From: Salminus brasiliensis
Taxonomy: Eukaryota > Chordata > Actinopteri > Characiformes > Bryconidae
Direction: 5' to 3'
Length of the DNA stretch: 64,000 nt
Assembly: GCF_030463535.1 (NCBI RefSeq)
Contig: NC_132893.1
Location: forward strand, 15,905,771-15,969,770
A program made the position numbers and the translations under genes. Shown here one piece after another: positions 32,545-44,003 of the stretch. Positions within the stretch are counted from its first letter, which is position 1. Every line of letters starts with the position of its first letter. The notes below the pieces were generated by a model. It was not told where the DNA came from, did not search any database, and worked only from the letters and a program-made list of their open reading frames with translations.

Positions 32545-33740
32545 CTCCCCCGCTGTTTGGGGCCTTAAACCCCCGAACAGCAGGGATGGGTGCCCTGAAT
32601 CTGGCTGCTCGCGCCCAAGGACGAGTCTTGGGGCAGCAGCACCACTCTCTGCAGAGTGTGTCTGACACCGTTGGTAGCCTGATGCAGCAACAGGCGGACC
32701 AACGGCAGCTAGTCACCCAACTAGTGGGTGACATCCAGGGGCTCATGGAGCCGTTTTTTTCTCCCCGCCACATCCCTAGTCCACATCCAATGGACGTACC
32801 GGATGCATATTCTGGCGATCCGGAGCTTTGCGAGGGGTTCGTGTTTCAGTGTTCGGTTTATTTAAGTTGTCATGGAACCAGCACTGACCAGGCAAGAGTC
32901 GCCTTTTTTGTATCCCGTCTCGCTGGAGAAGCTCTGGATTGGGCCAGTGCCACCTGGGAGGTGTAGCGTGAAGCCCTTCTCAGAGTACGTAAAGCACTTT
33001 AAGGCAGTGTTTCAGTGTCCCCGAGGGGGCTCACGCCGGACGTCCTGCTGCTGTGGCTGGAGCAGGGCGACAGGTCAGTAGCCTACTATGCGCTGGAGTT
33101 CCGCTCCCTAGCTGTGCGTAGTGGGTGGAGTCACGTCGCACTTGTCGCCGTGTTCCGCAATGGGCTGGCCCCCCGTTTGTAGCAAGAGTTGGCGTGCCCT
33201 CGTCCGCGCCTATGGTCCTTACCCTGGTGGCCCCTCACGTATTCGTATTCACGTATTCGTATTCGTCACTGTACAGTGTGGACTGTACAGCGAAATGTGT
33301 CCTCCGCATTTAACCCATCTGGTAGTGAACACACACTCACACACACACACGTGTTAGGGGCAGTGAGTACACACACACACCCAGAGCGGTGGGCAGCCAA
33401 CTCCAGCGCCCGGGGAGCAGAGAGGGTAAAGGGCCTTGCTCAAGGGCCCAACAGTGGCAGCTTGCCGAGCCCGGGAATCGAACCCACAACCCTGTTATCG
33501 ATATCCCGGCGCTCTAACCGCTGAGCCACCACTACCCTCCGAAGCCATGGCGGCGCCACTTGCGCCCAGTCAAGTCACGTCGGCGCCCAGCACGCCCAGT
33601 CAAGTCACGTTGACGGCCCTGCCCGCCTCTCAAGCCATGTTGGTGGCCCTGCCCGCCTCTGACGAGAATTATTCTTGCTACGCCAAGCTGAATGGTTGGC
33701 TTCGCTGTTCCAGAGATTCTAGGTCTGACAGCTAACAGAA
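32545..33740 (+). mobile_element. Ty3/gypsy gag fragment, interrupted by a SINE
   Basis: The plus-strand frame 32586-32966 reads gag capsid: MPDAYSGD-type motif (MDVPDAYSGDPELCEGFVFQ), YLSCHGTSTDQARVAF, LAGEALDWASATWE. The rest (32967-33240) needs frame changes and matches the minus copy at 7.75-7.94 kb. After the SINE (33255-33535), 33541-33700 continues with the APSQVTSAP repeats of the gag tail. Internal gag sequence present in the 7.1 kb copy is missing here. Dead. Confidence 0.75.
33255..33535 (-). mobile_element. tRNA-derived SINE inside the gag fragment
   Basis: The minus strand has GGGTTCGATTCCCGGGCTCG (B box), CAAGCTGCCACTGTTGGGCC, TTGAGCAAGGCCC, GGGCGCTGGAGTTGGCTGCC and ATTTCGCTGTACAGTCCACA. 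Same family as 8035-8299 and 62460-62710, and the least decayed of the three. Confidence 0.8.
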
Positions 33741-33744
33741 ATAT

Positions 33745-34575
33745 TTTTACCAGGGGATGTCTTTTAAGCTCTAAAAAGCTATGTCAGATTGCTATGAACC
33801 TTTACACAAAGGCATAGTGTCTATTGGGCTCTTAGGGAATTTACATTGCATTTACAACAATAAATGCAATGCAATAAATGCAATGTTGGGTTTACCTACT
33901 TGACAGGTCCTACTTGCTTTATTTAATGAGTGACAGTGTATGTCGAAATACATGCCCTGATTGCTGTCTCTGGCAGTTGGGACACCATAGTGTGGAACTA
34001 CATTAATAAAGTACTGTAGAGCCAGGTTAAAGAGGAAGCGAAAAGCGACAGTACATCACAAGATTTCTTAGTGTCCATGGAGGCATGCTTCAGGACTAGT
34101 GTGTATTACATATTTCTGAAAAAAGTGACTGAGGAACTTAACAGGAGATTTAAGGGGGACAATACAGGAAGTCCCTGTGAGAAAATCATTCACAGTATAT
34201 GAGTAACACCATGTGCCCACTGGGTAAGCAATAAATAGAGGACGTTGTCCACATAACCTGTGATATCTATAAGGAAGATGAAGATTTGCAACAGAAGAAC
34301 ATTGCTTTGACCAGAGCACCCAGATTACTATAGAGATGTCATTAGAATCTATCAAGACAATGCACCAAGTGGGAGAACTTTATTTATATCAGTTAACCAT
34401 GAACATTTTTACATGAATGCATTATTGGAATATTTTCTGTATAATGTTTATTCCAGAGTTCTTCATTCAAATATTTAAAGGAAAGCTTATTAAATAAATG
34501 TTCCTAAAGTACATAAAGTATAAACATGGGTTGATTAAAAAGAAATTGAGGCATACTAGAGAACAGGTCAAACAT
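33745..34575. other. Intergenic, nothing recognised
   Basis: Downstream of the OR pseudogene. AT-rich, no familiar motif. A 95-codon minus frame (34068-34355) has no recognisable content. Confidence 0.4.
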
Positions 34576-34582
34576 ATATAGT

Positions 34583-35429
34583 TCATTTTACTTCTTCAGT
34601 GGGTTCATTGTAATACCTTGATTTGTAGAGTACTTTAATAGCTTCCAATACCTCCTCTGTCTTCAGAGTATATATGATGGGGTTTAACATAGGTGGAACT
34701 GTTTGTGTTAGGGTAGAGTTGATTATTCTAGTATTTGGGTGTTGTAAGAGCTGCCATATATATGCTAAAGATTGGCATATAAAACATAGCCACTAATACT
34801 AGGTGAGAAGTGCATGTTTTCATGGCTTTCATTCGCTCAGCACCATGTGAGATCTTAAGCAATGTAAAACCAATACAAACATATCAGAGAGAAATATTAG
34901 TTATAGTGGTGTACAGCACAACAGAAATATACAAATTGTAAATTATGTAACTAGGGAAATTATCATTACAGGCTAATCTGTAGATGGCTGTCATGGCATG
35001 CTAGGTCAGACCAAGATGGGACGAACACTCGCAGAGATGGTCTCAAAGTAAGCAGATTTATTAACAAAAACCAAGGATACACAAAAGGGCAAAACAAGAC
35101 AAACAATGCAGCAACGAAGGGGTACAAACACAACACAAATGTGGCAAACAAGAAAGCGAACCAAAAATGAACCTGGGACTGGGAGTTGAGCTGGCGCAAG
35201 AGCTTCCACACAGATCAGACAAGGCCAAATTAAAAACAGCTATATATTTTGCTGTGTGGAGAGTACGAGCCAGGTAAATAGTGCCCATTATAAAAGAATT
35301 ACCTAAAACAGTCACAGCATAAACAAAGCACAGGAATATATAGTAATACTTAGCATGTAGCATGTTGTAAAATCTATTGATATAAAATGTGGTGGGACGA
35401 ATAAATGTTGCATTGTCAACAGAAGTCAG
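34583..35429 (-). pseudogene. Olfactory receptor pseudogene of the same subfamily
   Basis: The N-terminal part (35429-35199) aligns with the intact genes from residue 1 to the end of TM2 (NATFIRPTTFYINRFYN ... LALSDLCGSS), but the start codon reads CTG. The stretch from late TM2 to the second extracellular loop, roughly 330 bp of coding DNA, is replaced by 210 bp of LTR-like DNA (34989-35198). The C-terminal part (34988-34583) covers TM5 to TM7 with the LNPIIY region, has an 8-bp deletion near 34740 relative to copy 5, and ends in a divergent tail (NEPTEEVK, stop). It cannot encode a receptor. Confidence 0.92.
34989..35198 (-). mobile_element. LTR fragment inserted in the OR pseudogene
   Basis: On the minus strand it contains TTAATAAATCTGC (polyadenylation signal) about 60 nt before its end and finishes GCATGCCATGACA, a Ty3/gypsy-type LTR 3' end like that of the solo LTR at 16307-16457. 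Only the 3' half of an LTR is present. The insertion was accompanied by loss of the coding middle. Confidence 0.55.
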
Positions 35430-35695
35430 CAGGAAACTGGCCACTGATAAACTGAAATAATATCTAAACACCTATAACCAATTCATCACAACGCAAAGAA
35501 TCAATTATTTAAAAAAAAACACAATAACTTTATAACACAGTAAAAAAAAAGTATTATAAAAAATATCAGTTATGCTTTTGTAATGCAAGCAAGAGTGCAG
35601 GAGGTTAACCCTGGTTGGTTGACGGTTATTGATGTGATACAAGTGATACAAAACTCATGCAGCGGGATCAGAATTTGTTAACGTTATGTTATGTT

Positions 35696-35722
35696 AACGT
35701 CATTTTTCAAAGCACGCCTCCC
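35696..35722 (-). promoter_or_regulatory. Relic of the OR promoter block upstream of the pseudogene
   Basis: Gene strand: GGAGGCGTGC, then ATGACGTT (complement of 35696-35703) with the same 13-nt gap seen in the intact genes between the box and the CRE-like word. The TATA box expected 13 nt further is gone (35676-35682 reads TGTTAAC). Confidence 0.55.
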
Positions 35723-36500
35723 AAGCACAAATCTTATTGACAACACTTTTCAAATTACATGGAATTATTGGTTTTGGATATTAGAAGTTTAGTTGGAAAG
35801 TAGAAATAAATAAAATGGCAACTGTGGTGTTAAATGTTCCAAAACGCCTTTTAACTTCCAAGTCTTCCTGTTAGTGATCCTGATTGATAGCTTTTCTGTT
35901 TCCACATAAAAAAAGGTTTGTTTGACAATATGCACTGGATTGATCAAAACAAAGAGCTCCGTGCATAAAGAGCTCCGTTGTTGCAAATGCAAATACATGT
36001 TTTTGGTCAGTGTAGCCATTTTGTCAAGGCCCAAAGAAAACTGCCACTTTCAAAAGATATTAACACCTAAGAGGAAATTGGTTTGGATAGTTAGGAACAA
36101 CTCATGAAGACACAGGCCTGCCTTTGTCTTTTACAATTCAGGAATCTCTTGGAGCCATTTCTAAACTGTTTTCAATACAAGTTCAAACTACTGTACATAT
36201 GTTCAGTCTCTGTAAAAACCTGAACCCGAACTGTTTCCCTGCTATGAACCAGTGTTATTGTCTACAATTAAATAAGTTTTCCATTGCCATAGCCTGGAGT
36301 TCCTACAAGGGGAGAGTTAGCAGATAGCATTGTATTGCTTTGCTTGTGCCATTTGCTTTTAGTCATATTTAGTTTTAGTTAGATTTAGTTAGATAGTCAT
36401 CTTTTCTTTGAACTAAAGAATTTTACGTAGGACACAAAACCCAAAAGAAAAATGCTAGGTATTTATTTTGGGCTGAGAATTTCATTTTCTTACCTAAATT
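35723..36500. other. Intergenic, nothing recognised
   Basis: AT-rich sequence with no known motif. Two short tandem TTTAGTTAGAT-type repeats near 36366-36394. Confidence 0.4.
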
Positions 36501-36505
36501 ATACA

Positions 36506-36690
36506 ATAGTCAAGTCAAGTTTTATTGTCATTTCAACTACATACAGAGTACACAGTGAAACGAAACAACGTTCCTCCAGGACCATGGTGCAACATAGACA
36601 CAGTGCATACAGAACACAAGTGCAACACAATACAAGTGCAGACAGACAACACAACACAATACAGACAAAGAATAATAAATAGCAGTAATG
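36506..36690 (-). mobile_element. LINE 3' end, minus strand
   Basis: Starts with (AGTCA)n-type AATAGTCAAGTCAAG and TTTTATTGTCATTTCAACTA, followed by ACAGTGAAACGAAACAACGT and TCCTCCAGGACCATGGTGC, a 3' end I recognise as common in fish LINE families, here about 180 bp long. Confidence 0.55.
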
Positions 36691-36694
36691 GGAC

Positions 36695-37405
36695 ATAATC
36701 TGCTTACAAACCACTAAAAATGACCCCTATACACATAAAATCATGCTACTCTACCTGTTACAAGCTGCTGCAGAATATCCTAGTGCTTGCATGGTGAACT
36801 CGCTGGCTCTCTCTTTTAGCCAATATTAACTTCAAACAAGCCAATAGAGTCGACTGAGCCTTAGAATCTGATATGATTGAAAGGCAGTGAGATGCCCAAC
36901 CCAGCTCCAGATCCCACACTTGCCTCCTCAATACTGTACTGCGCTATGGTAGCACGCTCAGCTAATGGTAATGGTAATGCCAGTGCTGTTAAGCTAACAA
37001 TGCCGCAATGTCAGGAAACAAACTTACTGATCTTGAATTCTGTGTTCCTGCATGTCTGTCTCTTCTGTTTCTTCCCCTTCATATGTAGGCCTACTATACT
37101 GCCCCCATCCATTCCTGAGAAATCACAATCTCACATATCTATAATGGCTGCCATTTTGGTATCAACTTGGCTAACCAAAGTATCTGAAAATTGCAAGCCT
37201 TCACAGATGTTGTTTTGACCCATTTCTGGTTAAAACAATCTGTGTCTAACTTTAAAGTAGCCCTACCAGGTTGTAATCTATCCAGAGCTAATAGAAAGGA
37301 TGGTGGAGTGACTTTCTACATCAAATCTAGGTATCTAGCTAATAATTCTTACCTCTAAACATGTGCACACTACGCAATAAACATTTTGTGGTAGCTGGGA
37401 TCTAT
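36695..37405. other. Intergenic, nothing recognised
   Basis: No gene or repeat assigned. A 113-codon plus frame (36877-37218) has no familiar motif and is likely chance. Confidence 0.35.
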
Positions 37406-37409
37406 TAAC

Positions 37410-37490
37410 CTCCCATGCCCTCTCATATTGTTGATGATTTGGGAATTTCCCCACTGCGGACTAATAAAGGACTATCTTATCTTATCTTAA
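37410..37490 (+). mobile_element. LINE/SINE 3' tail with (TCTTA)n
   Basis: GGGAATTTCCCCACTGCGGA, CTAATAAAGGACTATCTTAT and a (CTTAT)n end form a standard 3' end of CR1/L2-like fish elements. Confidence 0.6.
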
Positions 37491-37914
37491 TCAGACTTTT
37501 TAATCAAAACATAAATTCAGAAATGCTGATCCTTTGTGATTTTAACCTGAATTATTTAACTCATGGTGCCCTTTTTACATGACACAGTCATTTGCAGAAT
37601 TGAGAGGGTGAATGTCAGACTGATAGAGTGATTAAAATGAGTGGATACTTGTCACTGCAGCTAGATAAGTCCTCATTTGTCACTGATTAGCCAATTGTTG
37701 CAGCTTCTTTATATGAGATATGAATTTAGATCATGATCATGTAGCATGAAGACATTTGTTCTGTAAGATGCTACCAACACAAACTACAGGAGTACATATG
37801 CTTCAAGTTCTGAATAAACGACTTTTGTTGGAGTTGTACAGACGTGCCAGAGCAATAAATGGATGACACAACAGTGTAGTTGCTGTTGCAGTGTAGTTGC
37901 ATTAAAAAGATTCT

Positions 37915-38110
37915 CCAGATGTGAAATTGATGCAATGCAGTATTCATCAAGAGGCACTGGCAGTCAAGAAAATGCCTAAGAATATCTTTGGAAGAAAGTT
38001 GAAGATGAGAAGTGGATGGCTTCTACAACAGGATTATGATCCTAACCACAAAAAAAGTACACAAGAAAATGCAAAAAAGGTTTGCCATGTCCCTCACAGT
38101 CCTTCAGCCG
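37915..38110 (+). mobile_element. Tc1-like transposase remnant, plus strand
   Basis: The plus strand reads MQCSIHQEALAVKKMPKN and SGWLLQQDYDPNHKKST, which parallels the second catalytic Asp region of Tc1 transposases (WxxQQDNDPKHT). Truncated, and from a different Tc1 lineage from the intact copy. Confidence 0.6.
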
Positions 38111-38138
38111 AAACATTACTGAAAATCTGAGAATCTTA

Positions 38139-38353
38139 TATACACTCTTAACAATAATGCTTTGGGCAATGCCATATATGAACCACTTGTAAAGAATCAT
38201 GTTTGTAATAGACATGTGAGAATGTGAATGTGTGAAGGTTATTCACACTTACACAGTTTTACTCCAAAATGGCTTTTTATGGAACCAAAAGTGGCCCTTC
38301 TATGGCATTGCTTAATGAACATTTTGTAGCACCTTTATTTCTTTAAGTGTATA
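38139..38353. mobile_element. MITE, hAT-like, about 215 bp
   Basis: The ends are TATACACTCTTA and TTTAAGTGTATA, near inverted repeats. The inside has TCTTTGGGCAATGCC-type words and GGCTTTTTATGGAACCAAAA, typical of a widespread fish MITE. No coding capacity. Confidence 0.55.
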
Positions 38354-38699
38354 GTCATTTGGTGATCTCATGTGTCAGGTACTACTTTCTGGCTGTGTAA
38401 TCACAAAAACTCAAAGCCCAATCTCAATTCCCTGTTCTGATTTCACTTCCTAATTTCACTCCCTAATTTCACTTCCTCAAGCAGTTCTTACATAATTTGC
38501 TTTGTTTAAAACCCCTCACACTGATGTTGATCTCCTCTTATCTGTGTGTGTGTGTGGGGGGGGGGGGTGAGATAAGCCTTATTTCTTCTCCGACAAAGAT
38601 GTTTTAAAATAGAATATTTACTTAGAGCACATTTACTTAAGTATGAGATATATGCCACCTCTGCTAAATGTATCCAGTGTTAGCCTGAAATAAACACAT

Positions 38700-40520
38700 T
38701 AGCTATGGTGACAATCTTTTAGAGTTAAACCTGGTAGCTCGGCTTTGTGTTTTATTTTGGTTTCTACTCACCCTGTCTGTTTCCCACAAAGCACAGCTTT
38801 GTGTTTTGTTTACTTCCTTTCATGTTTTGCCCATAACAGTAAAATCTGCTATACACTCTTAACAATAATGCTTCAAATGGTTCTTTGGGCAATGCCATAT
38901 AAGAACCACTTGTAAAGAATCATGTTTGTCAATTATGGGTGCCGGTTCAACTGTCTGCCAGTAGTCTGCACTCTGAGAGGATCACCGTTTTAGTGTTTCC
39001 TCTGTCTGACTGTTCATAATTGTTTGTATCCCCTGGCTAACCAGATATAATCCCCACATATCCTGGCCCGAAAGAGAGATAGTGTCATGGTCCCCTTACT
39101 GCTTCACACACACTGCCTTGGCCAGGCCCCCATTGGACTAATGTCCACGTCGATCTACCCTGAGTCTCTAGTTACTATTCCCCCTATGTATGCCAACCTC
39201 AAAGACGTTTTTAGCAGGTGGTCTTAGGGTTCTTTTTTGTGAAGACGAAGGGTGGGGGTTGTGCCAAGCTTAGATTATAGGGCACTTAATGTGATCACCA
39301 AAAAGTATCCCTATCCTTTACCCATAGTCCCTTCTATGGAACAGCTTTGGGGCGCCAAGCTGTAAACTAACCTATGCCAAGTCAGTTTCCTTGGATATAT
39401 CATCAGTGAGGATGGATCGAGCCAAGGTTCAGGCCATACTGGACTGGGCCCCTCCAACCTCGGTCAAGGACATCCAAAGATTCATGGACTTTGCAAACTT
39501 TTATAAGGAATTTATAAGGAACTTTAGCTCACTTGCTGCACCCATCACTCTTTTACAGCACTCCCAAAAGAATCATGTGGACTGTATTGGTGGTCCTTCC
39601 CAGCACTAAAACATGCAAGCATCCCAATCCCCAGAAGGGCTTTGTAGTCAATGTGGAAGCCATCAGCACCGGGGTGGGGGTGGACCTTTACCAGCAGCAC
39701 GGGGAGAGAGACAAACTTCATCCGGTGGCTTTTTATTCAAATTGCTGGAGGGGGCTGCCCTCCTCTTTCAAGTGGTCACTGACCACAAAAACCTAGAGTA
39801 CCTGCGCCACGCCAAATGTTTGAACCCCCGCCAGGCCCGGTGGTCAGTTTTTTTTTCACGCTTTAACTTTTCAATAACCTACCGGCCTGGCTCTAGAAAT
39901 ATCAAAGTGGCGTGCTGATGTCCACCCTGTGGTGGCTTCCCGCAACACATGTGCAGAATGTACAACCCCTAAAACTCTCCCCTCGTGCAAGCTCTACCGG
40001 TGCCCACTTAGCTACTTTAGCCCACTTGGTACCATCAGGTCCTTGTTGTTTTGCTCTCCCCCAGGGCACTCCCAGGACTCCGCCCCTCTTCCCATAGAAG
40101 GAGGCTCCGCATTTTGTTTTGGTTTCTATTACCTTGTCTGTTTCCCCCAAAGCACGGCTTCGTGTTTTGTTTACTCCCTTCCTGTTTTGCCGAAGCACTG
40201 CTTTGTGTTTTCGTTTCTCCCTGTTTATCTCCGTCCCCTCCCTGCCTAGTTAGTGCACCCAGACTCGGCTTGTGGGTTTAGTTCATCATTATTTCTCATG
40301 TTCCCTCCTAAGCACTGCTCAGTATTTTTTTTTGGTTTTCCCTGTCCATTTCTCCCTCGATTATCTCCCCAGCTGTTAACAAGCTCCTTTCCTCACAGAC
40401 CCTGATCAGTTGTTTTGCTTAGTCCAGGTTCGTTTGACATCTTAGTTTTTGTTTAGCTGTTTTGTCCTTAGTTTGCTGCAGACCCTGTTTGATCATATTT
40501 ACAGTTTTGATTTCCCTATT
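38700..40520 (+). mobile_element. Decayed Ty3/gypsy element, plus strand
   Basis: LTR-related segment at 38733-38838 repeats at 40105-40195 (GTCTGTTTCCC, CAAAGCACRGCTT, GTGTTTTGTTTAC). Between them, pol pieces across frame breaks: an RT start near 39250-39340 (LDYRALN-like after a shift), then FANFYKEFIRNFSSLAAPIT (39491-39550), an RNase H segment ([17 protein letters not shown]) and [20 protein letters not shown] up to YRPGSRN. Gag, protease and integrase are missing. Confidence 0.7.
38850..38938. mobile_element. Half copy of the hAT-like MITE
   Basis: Repeats 38139-38215 almost word for word (TATACACTCTTAACAATAAT, GGGCAATGCCATATA, GAACCACTTGTAAAGAATCA), then stops. It is inserted next to the LTR-like segment of the Ty3 element. 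Confidence 0.65.
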
Positions 40521-40524
40521 TGTT

Positions 40525-42580
40525 AAATATTCTAGTCACAACTAATGAGAAGGTTAAATGTAAAACTAAGAATAACAAAATTAAATAAAAAAAAGGAAAT
40601 CATATTTAATGTTTTTTTACAGTTTAAAGCAAAAATTTAAAACGCAATTACCAATATAATAAGTTACAGCATATTTTGGCAGTGTAAATCTGTGAAGGAA
40701 CAATTATACCTTTAAACAGTTTCAAATACTAAAAAATCTAAATGCAAAAAAGAGTCTTTACTCATTTTAACTCAACATAAATAAAATACAAAATAGAAAT
40801 TGATAATAGATAATAGTTGTAACATAACAACCCTTGTTTGTGTTTATGAAAACACATCACTAGGTTTAGCATGTTTATTTTTTATTTTACTCATTAACAT
40901 ACATTTGGTTGGTCCTCTACATGATTGCCCCATCACCATTGATGCCTATCTCATGCCCATTAGCCTAAAACAGCATAATTGGCCTTGCTCTCCCTGGGTA
41001 ACAATTCCTCTCCCCAATCACTCAGCATGCTAATCATTCCACCTCCTCTTGCACACTCGTAATGATACCCATGCACTCAGAACACAAATGCACACAACTT
41101 TCTCTGTCCCCTTCTCTCTTGCACACACAAATACGCACATATAAACACAGCTTAATAACCATTTAGCTCAGATCCATTGACGGATTGTAATTAGTATGAA
41201 GTAGTTGGTGTGTCATTTCATTTATTTTAATCAAGCTGTCTTCATTTAAATTGACATTTACGGCATTTAGAAGACGCCCTTATCCAGAATGACTTACAAA
41301 AGTGCTTCACTAATTAAAATACTGCTTAATGCCTATGTAAAGAAATTACAGCAGACACAATAGACAGCATTTGATGTGCTTGCACTTGGCAGAAGCAGGT
41401 AGCTTTCATTCTATTATCCCTGATGGTGCATGATGGTGCAGTTTATGCAATGGTCAACTGCATTGGGCATTGTGATAGTGTTCTAGCGATTTAAGTGATC
41501 AAGCCACTGGACACTAACTTAGCTCAATCACAGCATTAGAGGGGTTGAGTGGGGCAGTCTGGCTACTAGGATATGGCCCAGATTCTAAGGCATTGCTTAA
41601 GGAAGAGCTTCAGATGGTGAAGGCTTTCTCATGAATATCAAGAAGGAGTATTTCTGTTATATCCCTGAAAACATAAACTTGATAAACGCTTACAAAGCTC
41701 AGCATCAATGTCACCATATTGTGTTGAATTACTTATTACTTGGTCAGTGTGAAGCTGCACAATGTCAAACTTCGGTGCTATGAGATGTCTGTGACAGCTA
41801 GAGAATCATTCAATTGGTAAAAACTGCCCTTGTGGCCAAAAGGTACCAAAATGACTGCACATTGTAAAGAAAAAATACAATATATACTTTTTGTTTAAAT
41901 ACTGTAAAAACAAAAACTGTTTCATGTGCAAAAGGGTGCAAAGCAATACAAAATATATTTAATTTATTTTATTTATTTATTTAATAATTTTATTTATTTA
42001 TTTAATGTCCACTACCTGACTCAGTTAACAGTTTGATTGTTCTTCTAGTAACATCCAGAGACAGTTTACCCCTTTTACTGCAAAATTGATATGTAGAAAT
42101 TTATTTTTTGCATTATTTGTCAGCTTATAATTTGTTGGTGACTTAAACTATGATTGTAAAAGTGGTTAAAAATAGTGGATATTTTTATTAGGTCCATCCA
42201 AGTGTGGGACAGTGTATAAATTGCTAATGGCACATGCAAGTAAGGGAAAAGGTTACTTTATTCATCAGACAAACTTTGTGGTACGGTTTTTAAACCTGAG
42301 CCTAAGTGTTTTTTTAAAGCATGTGTTAATTCAGGGGTAAGTATTCAAAAAGGTCCATTCTATTTAAAAACTTAAATTTTTTGGTTTGTACACAATTTAT
42401 TTTCAGAAATTGTTACATTAAAATGTAAAAAATTACATGAGGACTAACCAAACAAATAGACTAACAGTACATCGAAGTATAGTCCTCAGCCTATTAATAA
42501 GATTGATTAAACTTTGTTCAACACTGTGAAAAGGTACAAGAATGATCTGCTTTATACCAATATGCCAACTACAATAATAT
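40525..42580. other. Intergenic; a SINE tail at 41262-41300
   Basis: No gene seen. At 41262-41300 the minus strand carries the L2/SINE tail (AAGTCATTCTGGATAAGGGC, then TCTAAATGCCG). The rest is AT-rich with (TTTA)n near 41955-42005. Confidence 0.45.
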
Positions 42581-42585
42581 TATTT

Positions 42586-42820
42586 GGGATTACTTTACTT
42601 GGATGGTCAATTTAAGGTGCCTTGTAAATGCTCACCTTAAATGCTAAACCTTAAATCTAACCCTAAACCTAATCCTAAAAGGGTAAGATTAAGATTAAGG
42701 GTTAGATGTAGGGTTAAATTCAAAAGAAAATAATTTACTTTCAACTTAGAAATCAGTAGTTTAATGTCAGGTAAGCATCTACAAGGAATCTACAATACAC
42801 CATCCAAATAAAGTGATACC
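42586..42820. mobile_element. MITE with inverted ends, abutting the stop codon of OR copy 5
   Basis: The left end TTACTTTACTTGGATGGT and the right end (reverse complement) TCACTTTATTTGGATGGT match, followed in both arms by CCTTGTARATGCT-type words. Between them are telomere-like words (CTAACCCTAAACCTAATCCT then AGGGTTAGATGTAGGGTT). Its right edge is about 8 bp from the stop codon of OR copy 5. Confidence 0.65.
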
Positions 42821-42827
42821 TATGAAT

Positions 42828-43820
42828 TTAAGTCTTTACAATGGTTTTCACAGACTCTTCCATTACAGTGTTCACTTTGATTCGTCTATAAAGTACTTTA
42901 ATAGACTGCAGTACCTCCTCTGTCTTCAAAGTATATATGATGGGGTTTAACATAGGTGGAACTGTTTGTGTTAGGACAGAGTTGATTATTCTAGTATTTG
43001 GATGTAGGTATGTTGTAAGAGTAGTCATATAAATGCTTAAAATTGGTAGATAAAATATAGCCACTAATATAAGGTGGGAAGTGCATGTTTTCATAGCTTT
43101 GATTCGCTCACCACCATGTGAGATTCTAAGCAATGCAAAACCAATACAAACATATGACAGAAATATTAGTATCAGTGGAATACAAATCATAACAGCAGTA
43201 TACACAGAGGCCATTGCATAATTAGGGGAATTATCATTACAGGCTAGCCTAAAGACAGGGCCATGATCACAGAAATAGCTGTCTATAGTGGTAGATCTAC
43301 AAAAAGACAGTCTGGTAATTAGAGCTAAAGTAATAGAAATAATACATACAGAGAAAACCCACATAACCCCAATGATCAGAGTCATTGTAGTTTTGGTGAT
43401 AATAGCATGATATCTTAGAGGAAAACATATTGCGATTACCCTGTCAAAGGCCAGAGCAAGCAGAGTAAGAGACTGCATGGCCATAAAGAGAAAAACAAAA
43501 AACATGGTTGCCAGACAGTCTCCATAAGATATGTACTGGTTCTCAAACAGAAATGTGTCTGCATATTTTGGAATAAGAGCAGAGCTTCCACACAGATCAG
43601 ACACGGCCAAATTGAAGACAGCTATATACTTTGCTGTGTGAAGAGTACGAGCCAGGTAAATAGTGCTCATAATAAAAGAATTACCTAAAACAGTCACAGC
43701 ATACACAAAGCACATGAATATATAGTAATACTTTGCATGTGGCATGTTGTAAAATCCACTGATGTAAAACATGAGAGGACGAACAAATGTTCCATTATCA
43801 AGTGACACAGCAGAAGTCAT
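42828..43820 (-). CDS. Olfactory receptor, copy 5
   Basis: 330 residues from the ATG at 43820 (MTSAVSLDN). An in-frame ATG 35 codons upstream is rejected because those codons cross a splice acceptor (ATTTTATTCCAG, AG at complement of 43833-43834) and have no counterpart in the family. Motifs: NGT sequon at residue 9, GN in TM1, DRVIAIC, the Cys pair of TM3 and loop 2, KAMKTCTSH, PPMLNPIIY. The TM5 region (about 198-222) differs most from copies 1-4. The 3' UTR sequence common to copies 1-4 is absent, replaced by a MITE that begins about 8 bp past the stop. Promoter block at 44004-44052; a splice-donor-like TTGCAGGTCAG lies about 30 nt past the TATA box. Confidence 0.95.
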   Translation of the reverse strand: MTSAVSLDNGTFVRPLMFYISGFYNMPHAKYYYIFMCFVYAVTVLGNSFIMSTIYLARTLHTAKYIAVFNLAVSDLCGSSALIPKYADTFLFENQYISYGDCLATMFFVFLFMAMQSLTLLALAFDRVIAICFPLRYHAIITKTTMTLIIGVMWVFSVCIISITLALITRLSFCRSTTIDSYFCDHGPVFRLACNDNSPNYAMASVYTAVMICIPLILIFLSYVCIGFALLRISHGGERIKAMKTCTSHLILVAIFYLPILSIYMTTLTTYLHPNTRIINSVLTQTVPPMLNPIIYTLKTEEVLQSIKVLYRRIKVNTVMEESVKTIVKT

Positions 43821-44003
43821 GTCAGCAAGAGACTGGAATAAAATGCAAATCAGTAAAATGAAAATACAATAAATAGAAGAAAGAAAAATGCAAAAACTAT
43901 TATTTATAACATTATAAATCAACAATAAATGACAAGCTGTATAATGCTAATGAAAACATGAAAACAAGAGCACAGGTTAAATTCTGACCTGCAATACTTT
44001 CTT

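Noticed and set aside
42650-42716. Interstitial telomere array
   Set aside because: The words resemble TTAGGG and CCCTAA but are not a regular array; they lie in the middle of a MITE.
43821-43925. N-terminal extension of 35 residues on OR copy 5
   Set aside because: It crosses a splice acceptor and has no counterpart in the paralogs; the family start is MTS.
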